Source of the DNA: an uncultured Planctomycetia bacterium
GTDB lineage: Bacteria > Planctomycetota > Phycisphaerae > FEN-1346 > JAACEH01
Length of the DNA stretch: 64,000 nt
Direction: 5' to 3'
Assembly (NCBI GenBank): GCA_903929765.1
Contig: CAIYVX010000083.1
Coordinates: forward strand, 27,435-91,434
Part shown: positions 49,186-56,644 of the stretch, piece after piece
How positions within the stretch are numbered: the stretch's first letter is position 1
Layout: every line of letters starts with the position of its first letter
Position numbers and translations under genes: made by a program
Notes under the pieces: model-generated
Seen by the model: only the letters and a program-made list of their open reading frames with translations
Databases searched by the model: none
Told to the model about the DNA's origin: nothing

Positions 49186-49710
49186 ATGCCAGAAATCCTG
49201 AGTGCAAAAGAGATCAGTGCCGCCATCGACCGGATGGCGGACCAATTGGCGGCCGGCTGCCCGGCGGGCCAACCCGTGGCCATCGTCGGCATCCGGACGC
49301 GCGGCGTGGCCCTGGCCGAGCGGCTCAAAACGCGCCTCGAAAAACGCCTCGGCCGCGAAATCCCCCTCGGCTGGCTCGACATCACCCTCTATCGCGACGA
49401 CCTGCACGAACTCTCCGCCAGCCCGGTCGTCCGCCAGACCAAACTCGATTTCGATCCCACGGACCTCTGCATCATCCTCGTGGACGACGTACTCTTCACC
49501 GGCCGCACGGTCCGCGCCGCCCTGAACGCCCTCTACGATTACGGACGGCCGAAGGCCGTGCGCCTGGCCGTGCTGATTGATCGCGGCCACCGCGAGTTGC
49601 CCATCGCCGCCGACGTGGCCGGACTGCGGGTCGAGACCGCACGCAATCAGATCGTCGATGTGCTGCTCGCCGAAACGGACCACGAGGACCGCGTGGTACT
49701 GCGGGACTAA
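49186..49710 (+). CDS. pyrR: Bifunctional pyr operon regulator / uracil phosphoribosyltransferase
   Basis: A 174-residue PyrR protein, which binds pyr mRNA in the presence of UMP and also has uracil phosphoribosyltransferase activity. Motifs: LSAKEISAAIDRMADQL, VAIVGIRTRGVALAERL, LDITLYRDDLHELSASPVVR (the RNA-binding region) and the PRPP motif IILVDDVLFTGRTVRAAL, with LIDRGHRELPIAADVAG after it. It heads the operon with pyrB and pyrC, as in Firmicutes. I chose ATG 49186; the open frame upstream lacks a ribosome site and passes through hairpins. Confidence 0.94.
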   Translation: MPEILSAKEISAAIDRMADQLAAGCPAGQPVAIVGIRTRGVALAERLKTRLEKRLGREIPLGWLDITLYRDDLHELSASPVVRQTKLDFDPTDLCIILVDDVLFTGRTVRAALNALYDYGRPKAVRLAVLIDRGHRELPIAADVAGLRVETARNQIVDVLLAETDHEDRVVLRD

Positions 49711-49725
49711 CCGTAACGGGGGCGT

Positions 49726-49762
49726 GCCGTTATGTAGGGCGGTTGCGCCGTTTGCAGCCGCC
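49726..49762. repeat. 37-base dispersed repeat (copy 2)
   Basis: Exact reverse complement of 14512-14548, beginning with GCCGTTATGTAGGGCGGTTG. It lies 15 bases after the pyrR stop codon, in the 150-base gap before pyrB. Confidence 0.75.
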
Positions 49763-49860
49763 GCAGTCAAAGGTTCTTCTTCCGCTTGCCGTTGCCGTTT
49801 TTTCTGCTGTTCCTGAAGTCTGAAGCCTGAGGCCTTTAGCCTGCTGTTCAGGAGCTCCGT

Positions 49861-50808
49861 ATGGCACCAGCTAAACCCGAGTTCCAATGGACGCGCCGCC
49901 ACCTCCTGGGCCTGGAGGAACTGAGCAAGGACGAAATCGTCCACATCCTCGACCTGGCCCAGGGCTTCAAACAGATTTCCACGCGGAGCATCAAGAAGGC
50001 CCCGGCCCTGCGCGGCAAAGTCGTCGTCCTGCTCTTCTTCGAGCCGTCCACGCGAACGAGCATGAGTTTCAGCCTGGCCGCCCAGCGCCTCAGCGCCGAC
50101 GTGCTGGAATTTCACAGCGAATCCAGCAGCATCCGCAAGGGCGAAACCCTGGTCGACACCGCCCGCAACATCGAAGCCATGGGCGTCGATATCTTCATCC
50201 TCCGCCACCCCGCCACCGGCGCCCCGCAACTCCTGTCCCGCAGCGTCAACGCCTCCGTCGTCAACGCCGGCGACGGCGAACACGAACATCCCACCCAGGG
50301 CCTCCTGGACCTCTACACCATGCGCGAAGCCAAGGGGCGGATCGAAGGGCTGAAAGTCGCCATCGTCGGCGACATCGCCCATAGCCGCGTGGCCCGCAGC
50401 AACCTCTGGGCCCTCACGAAGCTCGGGGCCGAGGTGACTTTCGTCGGCCCGCCGACGCAATTGCCCGCCGGCCTGGCCGAGTGCGGGGCCAAGCTGGCCT
50501 GGGACCTCGACGCCGTCCTGCCCGAAATGGATGTCGTCAACCTCCTCCGCATCCAGGCCGAACGCCAGGGCAAAAATTCTTTCCCGACCATCCGCGAGTA
50601 CAGCCGCCTGTTCGGCATGAACGCCGAGCGGCTGGCGCGCTGTAAAAAAGATGTCCTCGTCATGCACCCCGGCCCGATCAATCGCGGCGTCGAAATCACG
50701 AGCGAAGTGGCCGACGGGCCCAATAGCGCCATTCTCCAGCAGGTCGCCAACGGCGTGGCCATCCGCATGGCCGTCATGTACCTGGTGGCCGGAGCGAGGG
50801 GCAAATAG
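49861..50808 (+). CDS. pyrB: Aspartate carbamoyltransferase catalytic subunit
   Basis: A 315-residue enzyme forming carbamoyl aspartate in UMP synthesis. Carbamoyl-phosphate binding is FFEPSTRTSMSF (near residues 59-70); also visible are SSSIRKGETLVDTARNIEAM, LRHPATGAP, HEHPTQGLLDLYTMRE, VAIVGDIAHSRVARSN and VMHPGPINRGVEI. No regulatory subunit (PyrI) gene is adjacent. AGGAG precedes ATG 49861. The next gene is pyrC. The last base of its stop codon is the first base of a 32-base family B repeat. Confidence 0.96.
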   Translation: MAPAKPEFQWTRRHLLGLEELSKDEIVHILDLAQGFKQISTRSIKKAPALRGKVVVLLFFEPSTRTSMSFSLAAQRLSADVLEFHSESSSIRKGETLVDTARNIEAMGVDIFILRHPATGAPQLLSRSVNASVVNAGDGEHEHPTQGLLDLYTMREAKGRIEGLKVAIVGDIAHSRVARSNLWALTKLGAEVTFVGPPTQLPAGLAECGAKLAWDLDAVLPEMDVVNLLRIQAERQGKNSFPTIREYSRLFGMNAERLARCKKDVLVMHPGPINRGVEITSEVADGPNSAILQQVANGVAIRMAVMYLVAGARGK

Positions 50809-50881
50809 GGTGGCATGGCGGCCGCTGTTTGCCGCCATGAACCCGCGAACATGGCGGCAAACGACGCCGCCATGCCACCCG
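50808..50881. repeat. Family B palindrome pair
   Basis: Bases 50808-50839 are an exact copy of the 32-base family B element; 50850-50880 is a second, slightly different copy in inverse orientation, so the two can form one long hairpin between pyrB and pyrC. The element starts at the third base of the pyrB stop. Confidence 0.8.
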
Positions 50882-50918
50882 GCCGGAACTCTGTGAAATT
50901 AGGATAGGAAACCGACCG

Positions 50919-52202
50919 ATGATCGAAATTCTGATTAAAGGCGGACGGGTGATCGATCCGGCCAACGGCCTCGACGGCGTGGCCGACGTGCTCCTGACCA
51001 ACGGCCGCATCGCCGCCGTAAAGCCGAAACTGGAACCGCCCGCCGGAGCCGAGGTCATCGACGCCACGGGCCTGATCGTTTCGCCGGGCCTGATCGACAT
51101 GCACGTCCACCTGCGCGAACCCGGCTCCGAATTGGAAGAAACCATCGCCTCCGGCAGCCGCGCCGCCGTGGCCGGGGGATTCACCACCGTCTGCGCCATG
51201 CCCAACACCGATCCCTGCACCGACAACGAGGGGGCCGTCGAATTCGTCGTCAGCCGCGCCCGCGCCGCCGATCTGGCCAACGTCCTGCCCATCGGCGCCA
51301 TCACCGTCGGCCGCAAAGGCGAACAGATGGCCGAACTCGGCCAGATGGTCCGGGCCGGGGCCGTGGCCTTTTCCGACGACGGCGACAGCGTCCGCAACAG
51401 CGGCCTCCTGCGCCAGTGCCTGACCTACGGCAAAATGTTCGGCAAACCGTTCATCTCGCACGCCGAGGACAAAGACCTCTCCGGCAGCGGCGTCATGCAC
51501 GCCGGCCCGCTCTCGGCGCGGCTCGGCCTGTCGGGCATCCCCGCCGCCGCCGAAGAAATCATCGTCGCCCGCGACATCATGCTCGCCCGCATGACCGGGG
51601 CCAAGTTGCACATCGCCCACCTCTCGACCGCCGGAAGCTGCGACCTCGTGCGCCGGGCCAAGGCCGCCGGCCTCTCCGTCTCGGCCGAAGTCACGCCGCA
51701 CCACCTGGCCCTGACCGAAGAATCCGTCGCCGGCTTCGACCCGAATTTCAAGATGAGCCCGCCGCTCAGGACTGCGGCCGACGTGGCGGCGCTCAAGGCG
51801 GGGCTTAAGGACGGCACCATCGACTGTCTGGCCAGCGACCACGCGCCGCACGAACAGGAAGAAAAGGACCTCGAATTCGCCTTCGCCCCGTTCGGCGTCA
51901 TCGGCTTGGAATCGAGTTTAGGGATTCTGATCCGCGAGCTGATCGACAGCAAAATTCTCTCCTGGCCGGAACTTCTGGCCAAGCTCACGGCGAACCCCGC
52001 CCGCGTCCTGGGCCTAGATCGCGGCACCCTCTCCGTCGGCGTCCCCGCCGACCTGACCCTCATCAATCCCACCCTGGAATGGACCATCGACGCCCGCCGG
52101 TTCGAATCCAAGAGCCGCAACTGCCCGTTCCACGGGCAGAAGGTGCGCGGCAAAGCGGTGGTCACGATTGTCGGGGGGAAGGTGAAATATCGGGCGAGCT
52201 AG
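50919..52202 (+). CDS. pyrC: Dihydroorotase
   Basis: A 427-residue class I dihydroorotase, cyclising carbamoyl aspartate to dihydroorotate. Metal-binding residues are in LIDMHVHLREPG (near residue 60), with FTTVCAMPNTDP, FSDDGDSV, ISHAEDKDLS, IAHLSTAGSCDLVRRAK, EVTPHHLALTEE and CLASDHAPHEQEEK after it. The amidohydrolase C-terminal region has TANPARVLGLDRGTL and ADLTLINPTLEW. AGGATAGGAAA precedes the ATG. Despite the repeat pair before it, it is in the same direction as pyrR and pyrB and probably in one operon. Confidence 0.95.
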   Translation: MIEILIKGGRVIDPANGLDGVADVLLTNGRIAAVKPKLEPPAGAEVIDATGLIVSPGLIDMHVHLREPGSELEETIASGSRAAVAGGFTTVCAMPNTDPCTDNEGAVEFVVSRARAADLANVLPIGAITVGRKGEQMAELGQMVRAGAVAFSDDGDSVRNSGLLRQCLTYGKMFGKPFISHAEDKDLSGSGVMHAGPLSARLGLSGIPAAAEEIIVARDIMLARMTGAKLHIAHLSTAGSCDLVRRAKAAGLSVSAEVTPHHLALTEESVAGFDPNFKMSPPLRTAADVAALKAGLKDGTIDCLASDHAPHEQEEKDLEFAFAPFGVIGLESSLGILIRELIDSKILSWPELLAKLTANPARVLGLDRGTLSVGVPADLTLINPTLEWTIDARRFESKSRNCPFHGQKVRGKAVVTIVGGKVKYRAS

Positions 52203-52235
52203 CCGTGGCTTTGCCGTTAGCCCGCCGCAGCGGGC

Positions 52236-52295
52236 GTCTGCTGATAGCCACGGGTGAAGGACGCGGCTCTGCCGCGGCCGGAACCCGTGGTAGCC
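52236..52295. repeat. CCACGGG hairpin element
   Basis: Outer arms GATAGCCACGGGT and ACCCGTGGTAGCC enclose a CGCGGCTCTGCCGCG hairpin. It belongs with the element at 318-485 and a more diverged copy at 53018-53097 (CCACGGGTTCCGGCCGCG ... CATAACCCGTG). It fills the gap after pyrC. Confidence 0.65.
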
Positions 52296-52372
52296 AAGAC
52301 ATCCAAAACAATCTTTTTTTCTTTGTCTTTGGAGTCCCCGGAGGGGGCGATTGAACATAACGGAGAACCAAT

Positions 52373-52741
52373 ATGAGCAATGAAATGCAGATTAACGAAG
52401 GGAAGCAAGACTCTGGAAAATCAACAGCGGAGATCCTGCTTGGCTACGCGATAAGAGGAGCCGGACTGTATATGTTCGTACGCGCGCTGGCGTGTCTTCC
52501 GACACTGTTTATGGACCTGTACATATTCTATGTGCGCGCCACGGGAGGTGTAAGTCCAGCTTTTGACACCCATAAACCTGAAGCCACCTTATATGCTGCT
52601 GCATCCGCTGGCGCGATCAACGAGTCTTTGCAGTTCATCTTGTGGTGCGTCGCAGGAAGCTACCTGCTTTGGAAGGGACAATGGGTATACGGATTGCTGA
52701 AGCTACCGTTTAATGGTGCTTCTACCCATTCAGGATCGTAG
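52373..52741 (+). CDS. Small membrane protein, 122 residues
   Basis: I do not recognise this protein. The ATG has GGAGAACC upstream. Two hydrophobic segments are visible, about residues 27-50 (AGLYMFVRALACLPTLFMDL) and 78-98 (AGAINESLQFILWCVAGSYL). The N-terminal 20 residues are polar and charged. It is AT-richer than pyrC. Its function is unknown. Confidence 0.55.
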   Translation: MSNEMQINEGKQDSGKSTAEILLGYAIRGAGLYMFVRALACLPTLFMDLYIFYVRATGGVSPAFDTHKPEATLYAAASAGAINESLQFILWCVAGSYLLWKGQWVYGLLKLPFNGASTHSGS

Positions 52742-52755
52742 TTAATAGTCCCGCC

Positions 52756-52878
52756 CTATTTGAAAAACTCCTTAATCACCCTCTCCAAATCCTCCCGCGA
52801 CTTCGCCAGCCCGAAGGCCAGCCGCGCCACCCTTGCCCGCCCGATGCGGCGCGAGTAGAACATCCCGAAGCGGCGCAT
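52756..52878 (-). pseudogene. Possible C-terminal remnant of a tRNA-dihydrouridine synthase
   Basis: The last 40 codons of a minus-strand frame read RRFGMFYSRRIGRARVARLA followed by SREDLERVIKEFF, which recalls the C-terminal helices of Dus proteins (Arg-Arg-His-x-x-x-Tyr region followed by a leucine-rich end). Nothing upstream continues the protein; at about 52877 the sequence changes to a transposase remnant on the other strand. The Dus assignment is from pattern memory and weak. Confidence 0.3.
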
Positions 52879-52965
52879 CACAAGAAAACAACCTTCGAGG
52901 AGGAGTTCCTGGCCTTCCTGAAAAAGCACGATATCGAATACGATCCGCAACACGTTTTTGATTGA
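52876..52965 (+). pseudogene. C-terminal remnant of an IS200-type (REP-associated) transposase
   Basis: The plus-strand frame ending at TGA 52963-52965 reads HHKKTTFEEEFLAFLKKHD and ends IEYDPQHVFD. This is the characteristic C-terminus of Y1 (IS200/RAYT) transposases, FxxEFLxFLKKHGIEYDxxYVxD. No start, HUH motif or catalytic Tyr is left. RAYT proteins mobilise REP palindromes, which is relevant to the many palindromes in the window. Confidence 0.55.
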
Positions 52966-53116
52966 CCGCCGGAATCAATCGCCCCCATTCGGGGGCTCTA
53001 TGTTTTTCTCACCTCGATTCCACGGGTTCCGGCCGCGATGAAGCTGCGGCAATCGCCGCGATGCGGCTCAATAAAAGCAACGGCCATAACCCGTGAGAGG
53101 TAGAAACAAAAAAACA

Positions 53117-53140
53117 GACGCCCATCTTCCGATGGGCGTC
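53117..53140 (-). terminator. Intrinsic terminator of the PilZ gene
   Basis: Perfect 10-base stem GACGCCCATC / GATGGGCGTC with a TTCC loop. On the minus strand the stem is followed by CTGTTTTTTTGTTT, a classic T-run, 36 bases after the end of the PilZ gene. Confidence 0.85.
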
Positions 53141-53175
53141 CGATTCATTTCTCAGTTTTTCAAAATACAGAAATC

Positions 53176-53529
53176 CTACCGCATCCCCAAATCCAGCCGC
53201 GGATGAAACGCCAGGGCCATCAGGTGCCCGTCGCCGTCGCCGGGGATTTCAAAGCGGATAACGCGGCCATCGGCCTCAATGCTTTCGAGGAAATAGGTGT
53301 TCGGCGTTTCGCGCGGCAAATTGATCCGCAGCCGGACAAAGTCGCCCACTTGCCAAGGCACCTCGTCCTCTTTGATGCGGCAGAGAATCCCGCCGTCGCA
53401 GATGTTCACCGTCCGGGCCTTGATCTCATCGGCCTTCTCGTCAGTCTGCTCGCCCACGAACCAGAGGGGGCACTGCTTGCCGATGCGGTCGAACTGCCGA
53501 CGCTCCGACGCTTTTACGGTAGTGTTCAT
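53176..53529 (-). CDS. PilZ domain protein
   Basis: A 117-residue single-domain protein likely to bind cyclic di-GMP. The RxxxR part is in ERRQFDRIGKQCPLWF near residue 10, and the second motif, normally D/NxSxxG, reads NICDGGILCR with Cys in place of Ser. The beta-barrel continues with VGDFVRLRINLPRETPN and DGRVIRFEIPGDGDGHLMAL. Single-domain PilZ proteins act as adaptors for motility or polysaccharide secretion. GGGGATCT precedes the ATG. It has its own terminator. Confidence 0.82.
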   Translation of the reverse strand: MNTTVKASERRQFDRIGKQCPLWFVGEQTDEKADEIKARTVNICDGGILCRIKEDEVPWQVGDFVRLRINLPRETPNTYFLESIEADGRVIRFEIPGDGDGHLMALAFHPRLDLGMR

Positions 53530-53650
53530 AGCAGATCCCCTGAACTGTAGAGCGGTTCCAGCCCAACTATCGGAGCGGCGAAATGCTCTATCTATACTTT
53601 ACCACATTCTGTGTTTGCCGTCAACAAGATGTCAATAGCAAAATTAACTT

Positions 53651-54931
53651 TTAAGCTCGAATGTGCCGCAAAGCCTTGTCGGAGATGTCGGTGCGGTAGT
53701 GCATGCCCTCGAAACGGATCAATTCCGCCGCCTCATAGGCCCGTGTCTTGGCTTCGGGAATGGTGTCACCGATGGCCGTGACGCAGAGCACCCGTCCGCC
53801 GGAAGTGACCACCTGGTCGCCTTTCTGGGCGGTTCCGGCGTGGAAAACCTGGACGTCGGGCAACCGGGCCACGGCCGCAAGGCCCGAAATCGGTTTGCCC
53901 TTTTCGTACTCGCCGGGATAGCCGCCGGCGGAGATGACCACGCCCACGGCCGGTCGCTTGTCCCATTCCAGCTCCAGTTCGTCGAGCTTGCCGTCGATCG
54001 TCGCCTCGAACACCTCGACCAGGTCGGTCTTCAGTCGCATCACCAGCGGCTGTGTCTCCGGGTCGCCGAACCGGACGTTGTATTCCAGAACCTTCGGCCC
54101 GCCCGGCGTAATCATGATCCCGGCGTAGAGCAGGCCGTTGTAGGGGCAGCGCTCGTGGTTCAGGGCGTGGACCGTCGGCACCAGGATGTCGCGTTCGATC
54201 AGGGCCATCAGGTTGCCCGTCACGGCCGGAGCAGGACTGTAGGCCCCCATGCCGCCGGTGTTGGGTCCCCGGTCGCCGTCCAGGATCGCCTTGTGATCCT
54301 GCGCCGATTCCATCGGATAAATGTTGCGGCCATCGACCAGGGCCAGAATCGAAGCTTCCTCGCCGGCCAGCCGTTCCTCGATCACGACCTGGTCGCCGGC
54401 AGCGCCGAAGGCCCGGTCGATCATGATCGTCTTGATCGCCGCAAGGGCGTCTTCCTGCGTGTCGCAGACAAAAACGCCCTTGCCCTGAGCCTCGCCCGAG
54501 GCCTTGACCACCAGCGGCTCTTCGCGGGTAATGACATATTTACGAGCGTCATCGATCCGGGAAAAGGTGCGATGCTCGGCCGTCGGAATGGCGTGGTGGC
54601 GGAGCAGTTGTTTGCAGAACGCCTTCGACCCTTCCAGTTGCGCCGCCGCCGCCGTCGGGCCGAAGATGCGCAGCCCCTGGGCCTGGAAGGCATCGACAAT
54701 CCCGGCCACCAGCGGCCGCTCCGGGCCGACCACCGTCAGGTCGATCTTTTCTTTTTTGGCGAAGGCCGCCAGGCCCGCGATGTCGTCCACCGCCAGCGGC
54801 ACGTTCTGCCCAAGCAGGGCCGTGCCGGGATTGCCCGGAGCCGTGAAGATTTTTTTGACGTGCGAGGACTGGGCCAGTTTCCAGGCCAGGGCGTGCTCGC
54901 GACCGCCCGAGCCGATAACCAGAATTTTCAT
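53651..54931 (-). CDS. purD: Phosphoribosylamine-glycine ligase
   Basis: A 426-residue ATP-grasp enzyme of purine synthesis (phosphoribosylamine + glycine + ATP to GAR). N-terminal MKILVIGSGGREHALAWKL, TVVGPERPLVAGI, RIFGPTAAAAQLEGSKAFCK, ATP-binding LVVKASGEAQGKGVFVC, VIEERLAGEEAS, PNTGGMGAYSP and EYNVRFGDPETQPLVMRL (PurD signature region). The start is ATG 54931 with GGAGTTGAA just upstream; the open frame to 55009 has no ribosome site. The 120-base gap to the PilZ gene is unremarkable. Confidence 0.97.
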   Translation of the reverse strand: MKILVIGSGGREHALAWKLAQSSHVKKIFTAPGNPGTALLGQNVPLAVDDIAGLAAFAKKEKIDLTVVGPERPLVAGIVDAFQAQGLRIFGPTAAAAQLEGSKAFCKQLLRHHAIPTAEHRTFSRIDDARKYVITREEPLVVKASGEAQGKGVFVCDTQEDALAAIKTIMIDRAFGAAGDQVVIEERLAGEEASILALVDGRNIYPMESAQDHKAILDGDRGPNTGGMGAYSPAPAVTGNLMALIERDILVPTVHALNHERCPYNGLLYAGIMITPGGPKVLEYNVRFGDPETQPLVMRLKTDLVEVFEATIDGKLDELELEWDKRPAVGVVISAGGYPGEYEKGKPISGLAAVARLPDVQVFHAGTAQKGDQVVTSGGRVLCVTAIGDTIPEAKTRAYEAAELIRFEGMHYRTDISDKALRHIRA

Positions 54932-55026
54932 TTCAACTCCGTGCGGCGATGGGGAAAAGATAACGCCTACAGCGGCGTGGATTGTACGGACTCGGCCGCC
55001 GTCTTGCAAGGAACAAGGGTCTCGGG

Positions 55027-56433
55027 CTACGGCTTCTCCTTCTCCATCCCCTTTGCCGCCGGCAGATCGGTGGCCGGCTCGGCGGGCACGTCCGAGGCCG
55101 GCTCCGGCGCCATGGCCGAACCAGTCGTCGTGTCGGGCTCGGGTTCCGGGGGCGGCGCTACCACCGGCACCACCGGCGGCGGAGGCGGCTTGGGAAGTTC
55201 GATCCCAAAGCCCGCCAGAATCTCCCGATTCGTATGGCTGAGGATGGCCGCATCGGCCGGCGGATACGCAAAACGCCGAGATTCGTCGAGAATCTGTTCG
55301 GCCCCCTGGAAATCCGCCAGTCGTCCGGCGGCCCGGGCCGCGCCAAGAAAGGCCTCGGCACTGTGCTGCGCACGGGCCACCGTCAGGTAGACGGCCTCCC
55401 CCTCGGGCAGCCGGCCGGCCTCGACGAGCAGCGCCGCATAAAGCAGGGCATTGTCCGCAAATTCGGGATGACTGCGGTATACATATTCAGCCATCGACAA
55501 TGCTTCCGCTATCCGGCCCTGGGCGTCCAGGGCGCGGGCCAACTGATAGTTCACCTCCGGGGCGTCCGGAAAGACGGTGTAGGCCTTGCGGAGGAATGAA
55601 ATCGCCTTGTCCAACTGATTGGTTTTGGCGTAGCACAGACCCAGCGCCGCCGCATAGAACGAGTCTTTCAGGCCGGCCTGCATCGACGCGAGCAGATAGG
55701 GCGTCGCCTCCGCGAACCGTCCGAGTCGGACCAGGCACAAACCGGCCTGGCCGTTGGCTTCCGGCGAATCCTGTTTCGCTTCGGCGGCCTGTTTGTACAA
55801 ACCGGAGGCGCCAAAGTAGTCGGACCGAGCGTAAGCCTCGCCCGCGAGTTGCATGAGAACGTCAAAATCTCCGAGGTTGACCCTCTGACCGCGATTCCGC
55901 TCGACCACCACGGCCGCAATCACCGCCGCCACCGCCACCAGAACGAGGACCGAAATGAAAATCACCTTCCGCCCCGCCGTAACCTCCGCCGGCGGCCGCA
56001 CCGCCGCCGACCGGCCGCTCTGTTCCACGCCCTGAATCGACATCGGTCCCGACGGCACCGCCGTGTCCGAAATGTCGAGCCGGTCATAAGCGCCTGACAG
56101 CAGCAGGTGCCAGTCCTCGACCCCGGGAATGCCTCCGCGCGTGAACTTGGCGTAGAACACCAGACTGGCCCGCAACTCCCGGGCCTCCGTCTCGCTCTTC
56201 ATGTGGAATTCAAAGGGTTTGGGGCGGCCATGCACCAGGACGGCCACCGTCGTCGGATCGGCCAGCCGCACGCTGTCCACGTCGGCCATCGACAGCTCGC
56301 GGCCCTCGCCCATCCAGAGATGGTGAATGGCGACAATCAGGTCGGTCTTGCGGCCCTTGGGGTCGGCTTCGCCCGGCCCGACGACCACGCCTTTGGACTT
56401 GAGGACGACCTGCGTTCCTTGCGGTTTGGCCAT
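55027..56433 (-). CDS. TPR membrane protein with unknown N-terminal domain
   Basis: A 468-residue protein. Residues 1-145 form an unrecognised beta-rich domain (GTQVVLKSKGVVVGPGEADP, SVRLADPTTVAVLVHGRPKP, ETEARELRASLVFYAKF), possibly PH-like. A membrane segment follows near 157-178 (VIFISVLVLVAVAAVIAAVV). Residues about 190-400 are TPR-like repeats (LGDFDVLMQLAGEAYARSDY, GQAGLCLVRLGRFAEATPYL, ALGLCYAKTNQLDKAISFLR). The last 60 residues are Pro/Glu-rich. No partner gene is evident. ATG 56433 is chosen; GTG 56448 is possible. Confidence 0.75.
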   Translation of the reverse strand: MAKPQGTQVVLKSKGVVVGPGEADPKGRKTDLIVAIHHLWMGEGRELSMADVDSVRLADPTTVAVLVHGRPKPFEFHMKSETEARELRASLVFYAKFTRGGIPGVEDWHLLLSGAYDRLDISDTAVPSGPMSIQGVEQSGRSAAVRPPAEVTAGRKVIFISVLVLVAVAAVIAAVVVERNRGQRVNLGDFDVLMQLAGEAYARSDYFGASGLYKQAAEAKQDSPEANGQAGLCLVRLGRFAEATPYLLASMQAGLKDSFYAAALGLCYAKTNQLDKAISFLRKAYTVFPDAPEVNYQLARALDAQGRIAEALSMAEYVYRSHPEFADNALLYAALLVEAGRLPEGEAVYLTVARAQHSAEAFLGAARAAGRLADFQGAEQILDESRRFAYPPADAAILSHTNREILAGFGIELPKPPPPPVVPVVAPPPEPEPDTTTGSAMAPEPASDVPAEPATDLPAAKGMEKEKP

Positions 56434-56584
56434 GCCTGCCCCTGTCACAAAATAACGCCAGTACGCAAGCTGAAATGAATCGCTCCGTGTCCTTTTACCA
56501 CAATTCGCCCCACAAAACTATAGGCAACCGCGCCGCCCCGCGTCAAGCAAATTGGTCGGTCCATAATTTTAAGTGACCTGTGCT

Positions 56585-56605
56585 ACGGTCGGCTTGTCCG
56601 ACCGT
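56585..56605. repeat. Family F hairpin (same as 8479-8499)
   Basis: ACGGTCGGCTTGTCCGACCG plus T, identical to the hairpin after the 7253 gene. It lies 39 bases upstream of the mutS2 start, on its leader side. Confidence 0.7.
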
Positions 56606-56644
56606 GCTTCCGGTGGCTGCCCGTCTGCGATACAATAGCCAACC

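Noticed and set aside
52095..52115. GGTTCGAATCC, a T-arm-like sequence
   Set aside because: It lies inside pyrC coding ARRFESKS; no acceptor, D or anticodon arms can be folded around it, so it is not a tRNA.
53663..55390. 575-codon open frame on the plus strand
   Set aside because: Antisense to purD and the TPR gene; no domain seen.
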